In this document: piece by piece, positions 6,043 through 13,439 of the stretch
Numbering within the stretch: the stretch's first letter is position 1
How the letters are laid out: each line of letters starts with the position of its first letter
Assembly (NCBI GenBank): GCA_003505715.1
Contig: DNXU01000219.1
Location: 1 to 14,586, forward strand
Direction of reading: 5' to 3'
Source: Cyanobacteria bacterium UBA8803
GTDB taxonomy: Bacteria; Cyanobacteriota; Cyanobacteriia; Cyanobacteriales; Coleofasciculaceae
DNA length: 14,586 bases
Position numbers and translations under genes: made by a program
Notes under the pieces: generated by a model
Databases searched by the model: none
What the model was told of the DNA's origin: nothing
Seen by the model: the letters and a program-made list of their open reading frames with translations, nothing else

Positions 6043-9000
6043 AGACGCTCCTTAAATACAATTATAAGAACAACTTGTTGCCAAAAACTAAGGCTGCCAA
6101 TCCTCATAAGTGTTAGTGTCTCGTTAGTAACCCTAGTGCTTTGGCGATCGCTGCTCGTTCAGGAACGGGATCAAATTGAGAGAAAAGTTGAATTAGCGCT
6201 TATTAGTACAACTAAGACCATAGAAGCACAGATACAAACTCGTATTTTAGGGCTGGTTCGCCTGTCGAAGCGTTGGGAGGTGCGAGGGGGGACTCCCTTA
6301 GCGGAGTGGGAAGCCGATGTGAATCAGTATCTAAAAGACTATCCCGGTTTTCAGGCTATTGAATGGGTAGATTCCTCCTACCACGTCCGTTGGATCTTAC
6401 CGAACAGTGGCAATGAAGCTGCCCAAAACCTGAACTTAGCAACAGAGGAACGGCGACGAACTGCGCTAGAGGCAGCTCGCAAGCAACAGGATGTAACCGT
6501 GACGCACACAGTTACACTTGCTCAAGGCGGCAAAGGATTTCTGGTTTATGTCCCCCTGTTTCTGAACAGTTCTGACTCGATCGGGGAGAGGAATCAGGGA
6601 GAGGAAGAAGGTGAGCTAAAAAATGGGTTAGCGAGCAGTAGGATTTCATTTCCTTCTACCTTATCCTCTCAGAACTTCGACGGTTTTATGATCGGAGTTT
6701 TTCGCACTCAGTTTTTACTCGATACCCTGTTAAACTCCAACATAGCGCCGGGATACGAGATCCTCATTTTTGACGGCACCGAAGAAATTTATCATCGTTA
6801 TGGTTCAAGGAGGGAGAGAAACAAAAGAGAGGGAGAAGCAAAGGGGAGATTTAGCCATCAATTACCAGCCTCTGTCTGTAGGAATAGGATGCTTTCTTCC
6901 TCATCCCTCATCCCTCTCCCCAAGGTGGCGGAACTCAATCTTTATGGTGTATCGTGGCAGGTTTGCGTATGGCCAAGCCCAGCACTGTTAGCTGAGGAGC
7001 AATCTCACCTTCCAGAAGTAGTATTGGGAGCAGGATGGGCAATGGCTGGGTTGCTAGGTTGGGTTGTTTACTTGGCTCAGTCAGCAAGGCGGCATAGCAA
7101 ACACATCGAATTGATTAACCAGCAGTTAGCCAATGAAATCACCGAGCGCAACCAGGCAGGGGAGGCTCTCCAAAGGCACGCTGCCGAGATTCAAGACTTA
7201 TATGATAATGCCCCCTGCGGGTATCACTCCCTCGATCGAGATGGCATATTCATCCAGATCAACGAAACTGAACTCAAAATGTTGGGTTATACCAGAGACG
7301 AGTTGATTGGCAAGAAGAAGGTTTCTGACTTACTCACTGTCGAGAGCTTATCAACGTTCCAGGAAAATTTTCCTCTTTTCAAGCAACAAGGTTGGGTGCG
7401 CGATCTGGAGTTCGAGATTATTCGCAAGGATGGCACGATCCTGCCAATACTTTTAAATGCAACAACTATTAAGGATGGTGCAGGGAACTACCTCATGAGT
7501 CGGTCTACACTAATTGATATCAGCGATCGCAAGGCAGCAGAAGTAGCAATTCGCACCCTCAATGAAAACTTGGAGCAACGAGTCATGGAACGGACGGAGG
7601 AGTTGCGTATTGCTAACGAACAACTCAAGAGTGAAATTGCCGAGCGTCAACAGGTAGAGGCGGCATTACGATACAGTGAAGAGCAATTGAGGTTGGCGCT
7701 GGATGCTACCGAGACGGGAATGTGGGATTGGAATCTTTTGACTAACGAGGTGAGGTGGAACGAACACCATGCACGCTTGTTTGGTTTAATTCCGGGCACC
7801 TTTGAGGTTAGTTATGAGGTTTTTCTCGATCGCATCCACCCCGAAGATCTTGCAGGTGTGGAACAAGCCATCGCTCATGCCTTAAATACAGAAACAGATT
7901 ACCTTAAAGAATACCGAGTGGTCTGGCCTGATGGTAGCATCCACTGGATCGAGGCGCAAGGCCGATGTATCTATGAAGAAACGGCTCGGCCAGTGCGGAT
8001 GATCGGAACAGTTAGGGATATTAGCGATCGCAAGCAAGTAGAGGTAGACTTGCAGAGAGCAAACGACGAGTTAGAACTTCGAGTTCAGGCAAGAACAGTT
8101 GAGCTATTACAAGCCAATGAAGTGTTGCAAGCTGAAATTGCCGAACGCAAGCGAGCTGAAGAAGAACTGCGCAACCTGAGCAAAGCCCTTGAAAGTGCCG
8201 TAGAAGGCATTTCTCAGTTGGACGTACAGGGACGTTATCTGAAGGTTAACCCAGCCTATGCCCAGATGTTGGGTTACCAACCTGAAGAAATGATTGGCAT
8301 GGAATGGCTGCTGAGTGTTCATCCTGATGACCTAGAAAAAGCGATCGCAGCCTACCAACAGCTACTGACTAACGGCAAGGTGGAAGTGGAAACTAGAGGG
8401 TTGCGTAAAGATGGCTCGGTCTTTGATAAGCAAGTGGTGATGGTGAAAGCTTACGACCAAAAGCAACAATTCATAGGCCATTACTGCTTCGTGAAAGATA
8501 TTAGCGAGCGGCGGGAAATCGAACGGATCAAGGATGAATTCGTCTCAGTGGTCAGCCATGAATTGCGAACTCCCCTGACATCTATTGCTGGTGCTTTGGA
8601 GCTTTTGGCGGCTGGTGTCTTGCAAAACCAACCTGAAGCAGCTCAACGCATGTTAAATATTGCTGCTAATAATACAGATCGGTTGGTACGTTTGATCAAC
8701 GATATCTTGGATATCGAACGTATCGAGTCCGGCAAGGTCACCATGACCCAGCAAGTTTGCGATGCTGCGTACTTGATGACCCAATCCGCAGAAACCATCC
8801 AAGAAATGGCTCAGCTGGCAGGAGTTACCCTATCTGTGTCAACCCTCTCGGCTCATCTGTGGGTTGACCCGGATCGCATTATCCAAGTTCTAACCAACTT
8901 GCTCAGCAACGCCATTAAATTTTCACCTCCAGGTAGCACGGTTTGGTTAAGTGCCAAACTGCAAGGGACTAGCAAAACATCCTCTCCCACTGACTCTATC

Positions 9001-10032
9001 CTGTTCGAGATCAAAGACCAAGGACGGGGTATTCCGGCGGATAAGATTGAATCCATCTTTGAACGCTTTCAGCAGGTAGATGCCTCTGACTCGCGTCAGA
9101 AAGGAGGCACTGGCTTGGGTCTGGCTATCTGCCGCAGCATCTTGCAGCATCATGGAGGAAGGATTTGGGTCGAAAGCACCTTAGGAGAGGGCAGCACCTT
9201 CTTCGTGGCTCTACCCCTAGTATGGAAAGCTGAATGCCAACCTTCGACCGTTGCCGACTCTAGTGCCCCGTTAGTGTTAGAGTGTGATGACGATCCTGAT
9301 GTACGGGCTGTGGTGCAAACCATGCTAGAACAGCAGGGTTACCGCGTGATAGCTGTGGCATCGGGGCAGGAAGCCATAGAGCAAGCAGCGAATCAACATC
9401 CTGATGTCATTCTGCTCAACTTGATGATGCCCGGTATGAATGGTTGGGAAACCCTGGGAATTTTGAAACAGCGGGCAGATACAAGAGATATTCCGGCGAT
9501 TGTTGTGAGTGGTTTGTTTCCCGATGCCCAAAAAAGTCCCTATCCAGATGTAAGTGACTGGATCGTGAAACCTCCCGATCCGCAGTTGTTGTGTCAAGCG
9601 CTGGAGCGAGCTTTAGCCAAACAAAAGCAGACCATTAAAGTGCTGGTGGTAGAAGAGGATCTAGATCTAGCACAGGTACTCATTACTATGTTTGCCCGTC
9701 ACGGTATAGTCACCAGTCATGCTCAGACTGGACGAGAAGCGATCCAGTTGAGCCAGCGTCTTATCCCCGATCTCCTGGTACTTGAGTTGGGACTAGCGGA
9801 ATGTGATGGCTTTGGTGTAGTAGACTGGCTGCGGCAGCATAATCGTTTGTGCCGGGTACCGTTAGTTGTGTACACCACACAAGACCTAAGCGATCGCGAT
9901 CGCGAAAGGTTGAAATTGGGGGAGACACTCTTCTTGACCAAAGGCCGCCTTACACCTCAAGAATTTGAACAGCGAGTAATTAACTTGCTCAACCGGATGA
10001 TTCGAGACCCAGAAAGGAGGCAGGACAGATGA
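6040..10032 (+). CDS. membrane hybrid histidine kinase: CHASE-PAS-PAS-PAS-HisKA-HATPase-REC-REC
   Basis: 1330-residue sensor kinase. A transmembrane segment (about 19-38) and a second one (327-348) flank a periplasmic CHASE-like sensor, recognisable from GFQAIEWVDSSYHVRW. Coiled coils and three PAS domains follow (about 380-500, 545-665, 712-825), the last joining HisKA. The kinase core is intact: His840 in SVVSHELRTPL, N-box NLLSNAIKFS, G1 DQGRGIP, F-box FERFQQVD and G2 GGTGLGLAI. Two C-terminal receiver domains keep the acidic pocket and the lysine (1083-1085 with Lys1177; 1205-1207 with Lys1301). Their acceptor aspartates, however, are Asn1127 and Glu1249, so neither should accept phosphate. 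The phosphate probably goes to a separate receiver, either the coupled small regulator or the multi-REC protein upstream. Two low-complexity stretches in the CHASE region are encoded by purine- or pyrimidine-rich DNA. The start ATG lies in a heptamer array with no Shine-Dalgarno. Confidence 0.93.
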   Translation: MRRSLNTIIRTTCCQKLRLPILISVSVSLVTLVLWRSLLVQERDQIERKVELALISTTKTIEAQIQTRILGLVRLSKRWEVRGGTPLAEWEADVNQYLKDYPGFQAIEWVDSSYHVRWILPNSGNEAAQNLNLATEERRRTALEAARKQQDVTVTHTVTLAQGGKGFLVYVPLFLNSSDSIGERNQGEEEGELKNGLASSRISFPSTLSSQNFDGFMIGVFRTQFLLDTLLNSNIAPGYEILIFDGTEEIYHRYGSRRERNKREGEAKGRFSHQLPASVCRNRMLSSSSLIPLPKVAELNLYGVSWQVCVWPSPALLAEEQSHLPEVVLGAGWAMAGLLGWVVYLAQSARRHSKHIELINQQLANEITERNQAGEALQRHAAEIQDLYDNAPCGYHSLDRDGIFIQINETELKMLGYTRDELIGKKKVSDLLTVESLSTFQENFPLFKQQGWVRDLEFEIIRKDGTILPILLNATTIKDGAGNYLMSRSTLIDISDRKAAEVAIRTLNENLEQRVMERTEELRIANEQLKSEIAERQQVEAALRYSEEQLRLALDATETGMWDWNLLTNEVRWNEHHARLFGLIPGTFEVSYEVFLDRIHPEDLAGVEQAIAHALNTETDYLKEYRVVWPDGSIHWIEAQGRCIYEETARPVRMIGTVRDISDRKQVEVDLQRANDELELRVQARTVELLQANEVLQAEIAERKRAEEELRNLSKALESAVEGISQLDVQGRYLKVNPAYAQMLGYQPEEMIGMEWLLSVHPDDLEKAIAAYQQLLTNGKVEVETRGLRKDGSVFDKQVVMVKAYDQKQQFIGHYCFVKDISERREIERIKDEFVSVVSHELRTPLTSIAGALELLAAGVLQNQPEAAQRMLNIAANNTDRLVRLINDILDIERIESGKVTMTQQVCDAAYLMTQSAETIQEMAQLAGVTLSVSTLSAHLWVDPDRIIQVLTNLLSNAIKFSPPGSTVWLSAKLQGTSKTSSPTDSILFEIKDQGRGIPADKIESIFERFQQVDASDSRQKGGTGLGLAICRSILQHHGGRIWVESTLGEGSTFFVALPLVWKAECQPSTVADSSAPLVLECDDDPDVRAVVQTMLEQQGYRVIAVASGQEAIEQAANQHPDVILLNLMMPGMNGWETLGILKQRADTRDIPAIVVSGLFPDAQKSPYPDVSDWIVKPPDPQLLCQALERALAKQKQTIKVLVVEEDLDLAQVLITMFARHGIVTSHAQTGREAIQLSQRLIPDLLVLELGLAECDGFGVVDWLRQHNRLCRVPLVVYTTQDLSDRDRERLKLGETLFLTKGRLTPQEFEQRVINLLNRMIRDPERRQDR
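9890..9903. repeat. two overlapping HIP1 palindromes
   Basis: GCGATCGCGATCGC is two overlapping copies of the cyanobacterial palindrome GCGATCGC, inside the last receiver domain of the hybrid kinase. Other exact copies are at about 423, 591, 893, 3694, 4702, 5382, 5483, 7523, 8023, 8341, 14141, 14275 and 14367. Two of these encode the conserved S-D-R at the ends of PAS domains. Confidence 0.85.
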
Positions 10033-10409
10033 CCGCCAAACGCATTCTGATCGTGGATGATGAGTATGATATCCGGGCAGTGGTTGAACTCGCCCTTAAA
10101 ACTGTAGCTGGTTGGGAAGTCTCAACTGCGGGGTCAGGGATTGAGGGGTTGGCTAAAGCCGTAGCGGAACAGCCCGATGCCATTCTGCTTGATGTCATGA
10201 TGCCTGATATGGACGGCATTGCTACCTTTCAAGCTTTGCAGGCTAATCCTTCTACTGAGTCTATTCCCGTAATTTTACTGACAGCCAAGGTACAAGCCCC
10301 TGACCAGCGCCGATTTGCAGAACTTGGTGTAGCGGGCCTTATTACCAAGCCCTTCAAGGCTATGAAGTTACCTAGTCAAATTGCAGAGGTGCTGGGCTGG
10401 AATGTCTGA
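10029..10409 (+). CDS. single-domain response regulator (CheY-like)
   Basis: 126-residue stand-alone receiver. All active-site residues are present: Asp10, Asp11 and Glu12 in the acidic pocket, phospho-acceptor Asp55 in AILLDVMMPDMDG, Thr85, and Lys107 followed by Pro. No output domain is attached, so it should act by protein contact or pass phosphate on, for example to the HPt domain (His306) of the upstream multi-REC protein. Its ATG overlaps the kinase stop as ATGA (10029-10032), and a strong AGGAGG at 10015-10020 lies 8 bases before it. It is therefore translationally coupled to the hybrid kinase and is the best candidate for the receiver that the kinase's own two degenerate receivers cannot replace. 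Confidence 0.95.
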   Translation: MTAKRILIVDDEYDIRAVVELALKTVAGWEVSTAGSGIEGLAKAVAEQPDAILLDVMMPDMDGIATFQALQANPSTESIPVILLTAKVQAPDQRRFAELGVAGLITKPFKAMKLPSQIAEVLGWNV

Positions 10410-10589
10410 CAATCTCCCGGTTACAAAGTGGGGGCTTCAACTTATCTTAAGGTTATTTATGGACATCTCCACAAATTCTCCACTTTTGGGTTCTAGTGTT
10501 AAGTAATAATGAACTAAGCGAGCTAGGAAATTCTTATAACGATTTCTGATTGTCTTAACAAAGCTTCATATCTTAATTCAGAGGTATCA

Positions 10590-11453
10590 ATGACTTTTAC
10601 TAAAGAAAATCTTCAAGATAAAGCCGTTAAACAAGAAACACTTGACCAAGCAGAGTGTATAAAGAACACAAATGTTCTCGGTGAAGACATCCAGATGGCA
10701 AAGACTTGTCACGCGCCAATTAAGGAAAAAGACAAGCGAGATGGCTGGTCTAAAAATCGTTTGCAAGCCCCTTGCGTGAAATCCGGGCAAGAAATAAACA
10801 TTGATGAAGAAAACGCTTGGCATACATCCTCTGGCATTCCGACCCAAGTCAGTACATCCAACCAGGGGTTACCCTCTTCCTCTCTCCTCTCTCTCCCTGA
10901 GAATTCCAATATCACTACCTTAAATCGCGGTCGAGTAGCTATTTTTATTGATGGCTCGAACTTATTCTATGCTGCTTCCCAACTTGGTATTGAAATAGAC
11001 TATAGCAAACTGCTGAACCGTTTAACTGGGAATGCTTCATTATTGCGGGCTTTTTTCTACACCGGAGTTGATCGCACTAATGAAAGACAACAGGGTTTCT
11101 TGCTGTGGATGCGTCGGAATGGCTACCGTGTGATCTCTAAAGATCTCGTCCAGTTCCCCGATGGCTCCAAAAAAGCCAATCTAGATGTAGAAATTGCTGT
11201 AGATATGATGGCTTTAGCTAGTTACTACAATACGGCAGTCTTAGTTAGCGGTGATGGTGATATGGCTTATGCTGTTAATGCCGTTAGCTACCGAGGAGCC
11301 AGAGTAGAGGTCGTCAGTTTGCGATCGATGACTAGCGATAGCTTAATTGATGTTGCTGATTGCTACATGGACCTCGATACCATTAAACCTGATATTCAGA
11401 AGGCGTCCAACCTGCATTATACTTATCGACCGCTGCCCGACTATAACATTTAA
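10590..11453 (+). CDS. LabA-like NYN-domain protein
   Basis: 287 residues. The C-terminal half (about 114-275) is a NYN/PIN-like domain of the LabA/DUF88 family, with the acidic residues expected for a metal-dependent RNase-like site: Asp121 in AIFIDGSNL, Asp199, Glu201 and Asp205 in LDVEIAVDMM, and Asp222 and Asp224 in VSGDGDM. LabA of S. elongatus is a NYN protein needed for negative feedback by KaiC on gene expression, which makes its presence beside a kaiBC pair notable. The first roughly 113 residues are polar and low in complexity, with no recognisable domain, and make the protein much longer than typical LabA (near 190 residues). Part of this extension (around residues 93-105) is encoded by a C/T-rich tract at 10869-10901. 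The start is supported by AGAGG 5 bases upstream. Which LabA subgroup it belongs to, and whether it is enzymatically active, is not known. Confidence 0.85.
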   Translation: MTFTKENLQDKAVKQETLDQAECIKNTNVLGEDIQMAKTCHAPIKEKDKRDGWSKNRLQAPCVKSGQEINIDEENAWHTSSGIPTQVSTSNQGLPSSSLLSLPENSNITTLNRGRVAIFIDGSNLFYAASQLGIEIDYSKLLNRLTGNASLLRAFFYTGVDRTNERQQGFLLWMRRNGYRVISKDLVQFPDGSKKANLDVEIAVDMMALASYYNTAVLVSGDGDMAYAVNAVSYRGARVEVVSLRSMTSDSLIDVADCYMDLDTIKPDIQKASNLHYTYRPLPDYNI

Positions 11454-11563
11454 GGAGGGAAAGGGGAGAGCAGAAGACCCATAATATCTGTAGGGACTCA
11501 CTTTACCGACCAATATTATAGGCTTCTCAGATATGCCGTAGGCCAGTGAAAGGCTTGATATGA

Positions 11564-11633
11564 CAAGTAGGGGCGAGTTTACCAATATGAAAAGCTTTCC
11601 CACATAGATATTTGGTAAACCCGCCCCTACTTG
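11564..11633. repeat. long foldback repeat, GTAGGGGCG type
   Basis: Arms of 25 and 26 bases (11564-11588 and 11608-11633) are complementary except for one mismatch and one extra T, around a 19-base loop. The outer ends read CAAGTAGGGGCG and CGCCCCTACTTG. From general knowledge, sequences built on GTAGGGGCGGGTTT and its complement are abundant intergenic palindromes in filamentous cyanobacteria. No gene is carried. A mobile (MITE-like) origin is possible, but no target duplication is visible. Confidence 0.8.
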
Positions 11634-11655
11634 CTGCCTTCTTACAGTAGGTATC

Positions 11656-11716
11656 GTCCGAAGCTTCCCCCCTACAAGGTTTTTGGGTGGATTCGGACTG
11701 ATTTTATATCATTCTT
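11656..11716 (+). terminator. imperfect hairpin with following T-rich stretch
   Basis: GTCCGAA (11656-11662) pairs with TTCGGAC (11702-11708). Inside it TCCCCCC pairs with GGGTGGA with one mismatch, after a 3-base bulge, giving about 14 pairs. TGATTTTA follows on the plus strand. It could end transcripts from the LabA-like gene, but it lies 200 bases beyond the stop and the T-run is short. Confidence 0.35.
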
Positions 11717-11805
11717 GCGATGTAGCTGAGAATCTATTTGCCGATAGAGCCATTCTTATTAGGCAAACAGATATCTTAACGATATAGGCCAAGAATTAAT
11801 CTGAA

Positions 11806-11837
11806 CCAAATCCTAGCTTATAGCTTAAGGGATTTGG
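11806..11837. repeat. short inverted repeat
   Basis: CCAAATCC (11806-11813) and GGATTTGG (11830-11837) are a perfect 8-bp dyad. The 16-base loop holds a direct repeat of TAGCTTA. It lies about 100 bases upstream of the next gene and could be an operator or part of its leader. Confidence 0.4.
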
Positions 11838-11934
11838 CCAAAATACACAAGAGATTATGTTGCAGAGCCTTGTGCTTAGAAGGTCAAGCAACATAAGCTG
11901 ATAAACCTTTAACTGACAAGGAAGGGCGAATTCC

Positions 11935-12315
11935 ATGAACACCCATAAAACTACGATGCCCAGATATTTTAATAATGTTAGGGGACGACCTCATCATACA
12001 CCTTACCAGAAGGGTTATTTAGATGGTAAGACCTTAGAGCATGAACTTCAAGAACAAAACCGCATTGTCCAGGAAAACAACAGTGCAGCTAGCGGCTTGC
12101 TTTTAGGAATCGTGCTAGCCACCCTCTCTCTGCTCTTGGGTGTGTCTATCTTTTTCCTAGTACAAGCCAAGCAGCAGTCCACACAATCAATGCTAATGCT
12201 GCCTTTGCCTAATAGTGCTAATAGCAACCAGCCTGAAAGCATTCGGAATGAGACAGCTTTTAAGGGCAGAACTATAACTCGAACTCAGGACGTGATTCCT
12301 ATTCCTCAAGCCTAG
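11935..12315 (+). CDS. single-pass membrane protein of unknown function (paralogue A)
   Basis: 126 residues, function not recognised. A polar N-terminus contains the motif GYLDGKTLE (27-35) and a short amphipathic or coiled segment to about residue 50, followed by N-S-A-A-S-GLLLGI. One hydrophobic segment (55-76) is followed by a polar tail of 50 residues rich in Asn, Pro and Ser. The same motif order recurs in the next gene, so the two are tandem paralogues. Charge distribution favours the N-terminus in the cytoplasm and the tail outside it. AAGGAAGGG about 9 bases upstream supports this ATG. No signal peptide cleavage site is apparent. Confidence 0.75.
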   Translation: MNTHKTTMPRYFNNVRGRPHHTPYQKGYLDGKTLEHELQEQNRIVQENNSAASGLLLGIVLATLSLLLGVSIFFLVQAKQQSTQSMLMLPLPNSANSNQPESIRNETAFKGRTITRTQDVIPIPQA

Positions 12316-12386
12316 AGATCAGGAAAAGAGAAGAAATTTGAGCTGTACATTTAGCCACAATTGTTGCAACATTTTGAGAAATAGTC

Positions 12387-13232
12387 ATGGACAATCAACG
12401 CAAGCGCCCGATCCACAATCTCGATACTCATCTGCAAAATGACGGCCATTTGGGCAACAAGGTTAAAACTGTTGAATCCAATTCGGCCACCTATACAGAA
12501 GGTTATGTTCATGGTCGCGCTTCCGAGCGCAGTTTGGAAAACAAAGTGCAGGATGTTCGTGCCCAAAATACTGCCGCTCGTGGTTTGCTGTTAGGTATTG
12601 CCCTCACATCTCTAGTGGGCTTGGTAGTTGGTAGTTTATTCTTTTTAGCTCGGCAAAACGAGCAATCGGCACCTGTAACACCAGTCATTGTGCCTTCTGC
12701 TCAACCTTCTGCTCAGTCTTCTCCCCAGTCAAATCCAGAAACAACAGTTATTGAACGAACGACTAATACTATCCGCGAAGTACCTACCACAAATCAGGAA
12801 CCTCCTGCATCTCCTATAGAAGTGCGCCCAGACATTAGGATAAATATTCCTAATTCAGGACAACCCCAAGGTTCTCAACCAAACACCACCCAGCCTCAGT
12901 CAGCACCAACACAACCTCAAAACCAAACACCGAGGTCAAATCCCAGTGCTGTCCCCCAGACAACAACACCTCAATCTGCACAGCCGAATACAACTAATTC
13001 AACTAATTCAAGATCATTAGCACCAAACCAAAATCAGCGCACCACCCCAACGACGCAACCAAACACTACCAATCCAACCTCAGTAACATCCTCTCAAAAC
13101 CAGCGGACTACAGGCAACAATACAGGAACAACCACAACAACACCATCAAGCACTACTAATTCAAATTTGGGAACACCAACTCAAAACCAGAATCCCAATA
13201 ACACAGATACGAACGCTAATCCTGATAGTTAA
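12387..13232 (+). CDS. single-pass membrane protein with long Asn/Gln/Thr/Pro-rich tail (paralogue B)
   Basis: 281 residues, function not recognised. The N-terminal 90 residues mirror the preceding gene: GYVHGRASE (39-47), a charged segment, N-T-A-A-R-GLLLGI (61-71) and one membrane segment (67-87). The remaining roughly 190 residues are low-complexity Gln, Asn, Thr, Pro and Ser, with almost no hydrophobic or charged residues toward the end. Two imperfect internal repeats begin QPNTTN and end QNQRTT. Such a tail would be a flexible periplasmic or wall-spanning linker. The DNA encoding it is C/A-rich on the plus strand, unlike neighbouring genes. The stop codon lies in the first unit of a heptamer array. 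The ribosome-binding site is weak. A 71-base gap to the previous gene, without a clear terminator, suggests joint transcription. Confidence 0.75.
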   Translation: MDNQRKRPIHNLDTHLQNDGHLGNKVKTVESNSATYTEGYVHGRASERSLENKVQDVRAQNTAARGLLLGIALTSLVGLVVGSLFFLARQNEQSAPVTPVIVPSAQPSAQSSPQSNPETTVIERTTNTIREVPTTNQEPPASPIEVRPDIRINIPNSGQPQGSQPNTTQPQSAPTQPQNQTPRSNPSAVPQTTTPQSAQPNTTNSTNSRSLAPNQNQRTTPTTQPNTTNPTSVTSSQNQRTTGNNTGTTTTTPSSTTNSNLGTPTQNQNPNNTDTNANPDS

Positions 13233-13274
13233 TAGTTAATAGTTCATGGTTCATGGTTCATTGTTAATGGTTAA
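13226..13274 (+). repeat. heptamer tandem array, TRGTTMA type
   Basis: Seven consecutive 7-base units (TAGTTAA, TAGTTCA, TGGTTCA, TTGTTAA, TGGTTAA). The TAA stop of the preceding gene (13230-13232) lies in the first unit. On the opposite strand the units read TTAACTA and TGAACCA. Confidence 0.85.
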
Positions 13275-13347
13275 GGGCAAATTTTAGATAGCTCTTACCA
13301 CAAACAACAAACAACAAAAAAATAAACAATGAATCATGAACCATGAA
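13243..13347. repeat. 23-base inverted repeat made of heptamer units
   Basis: The arm at 13243-13265 is the reverse complement of the arm at 13325-13347 with a single mismatch. The arms are parts of two heptamer arrays of opposite orientation (TGGTTCA and AACCATG units), so transcripts in either direction could form a long hairpin between the convergent genes. The loop includes an ACAACAA repeat and a run of seven A. Confidence 0.8.
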
Positions 13348-13354
13348 ATATATG

Positions 13355-13431
13355 AACAACCAACAACCAACAACAAACAACTAACAACTAACAACCAACA
13401 ACCAAGAACAAACAACCAACAACCAACAACC
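13355..13431 (+). repeat. heptamer tandem array, AACAACY type
   Basis: Eleven 7-base units, mostly AACAACC or AACAACT, with one AACAACA and one diverged AAGAACA. It ends 8 bases before the stop codon of the minus-strand gene. The units are the same as those of the array at 5980-6042. Confidence 0.9.
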
Positions 13432-13439
13432 ATTAACAA

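Larger units (their letters stand above)
11454..11934. other. 481-base non-coding region with foldback structures
   Basis: No credible gene on either strand. A purine-rich stretch follows the LabA-like stop, and then come three separate inverted repeats, listed individually. A further short dyad, ATAATAT and ATATTAT, lies near 11483-11519. The promoter of the next gene is presumably near the right end but could not be identified with confidence. Confidence 0.6.

Noticed and set aside
9325..9597. Minus-strand reading frame inside the hybrid kinase
   Set aside because: It is a shadow of a receiver domain with clear motifs on the plus strand.
10587..10847. Minus-strand reading frame opposite the start of the LabA-like gene
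   Set aside because: It has no ribosome-binding site, shows unusual composition, and overlaps a gene with a good start signal.
11564..11633. Insertion sequence or attachment site
   Set aside because: Although the arms are long, there is no transposase, no target duplication and no integrase gene in the window.
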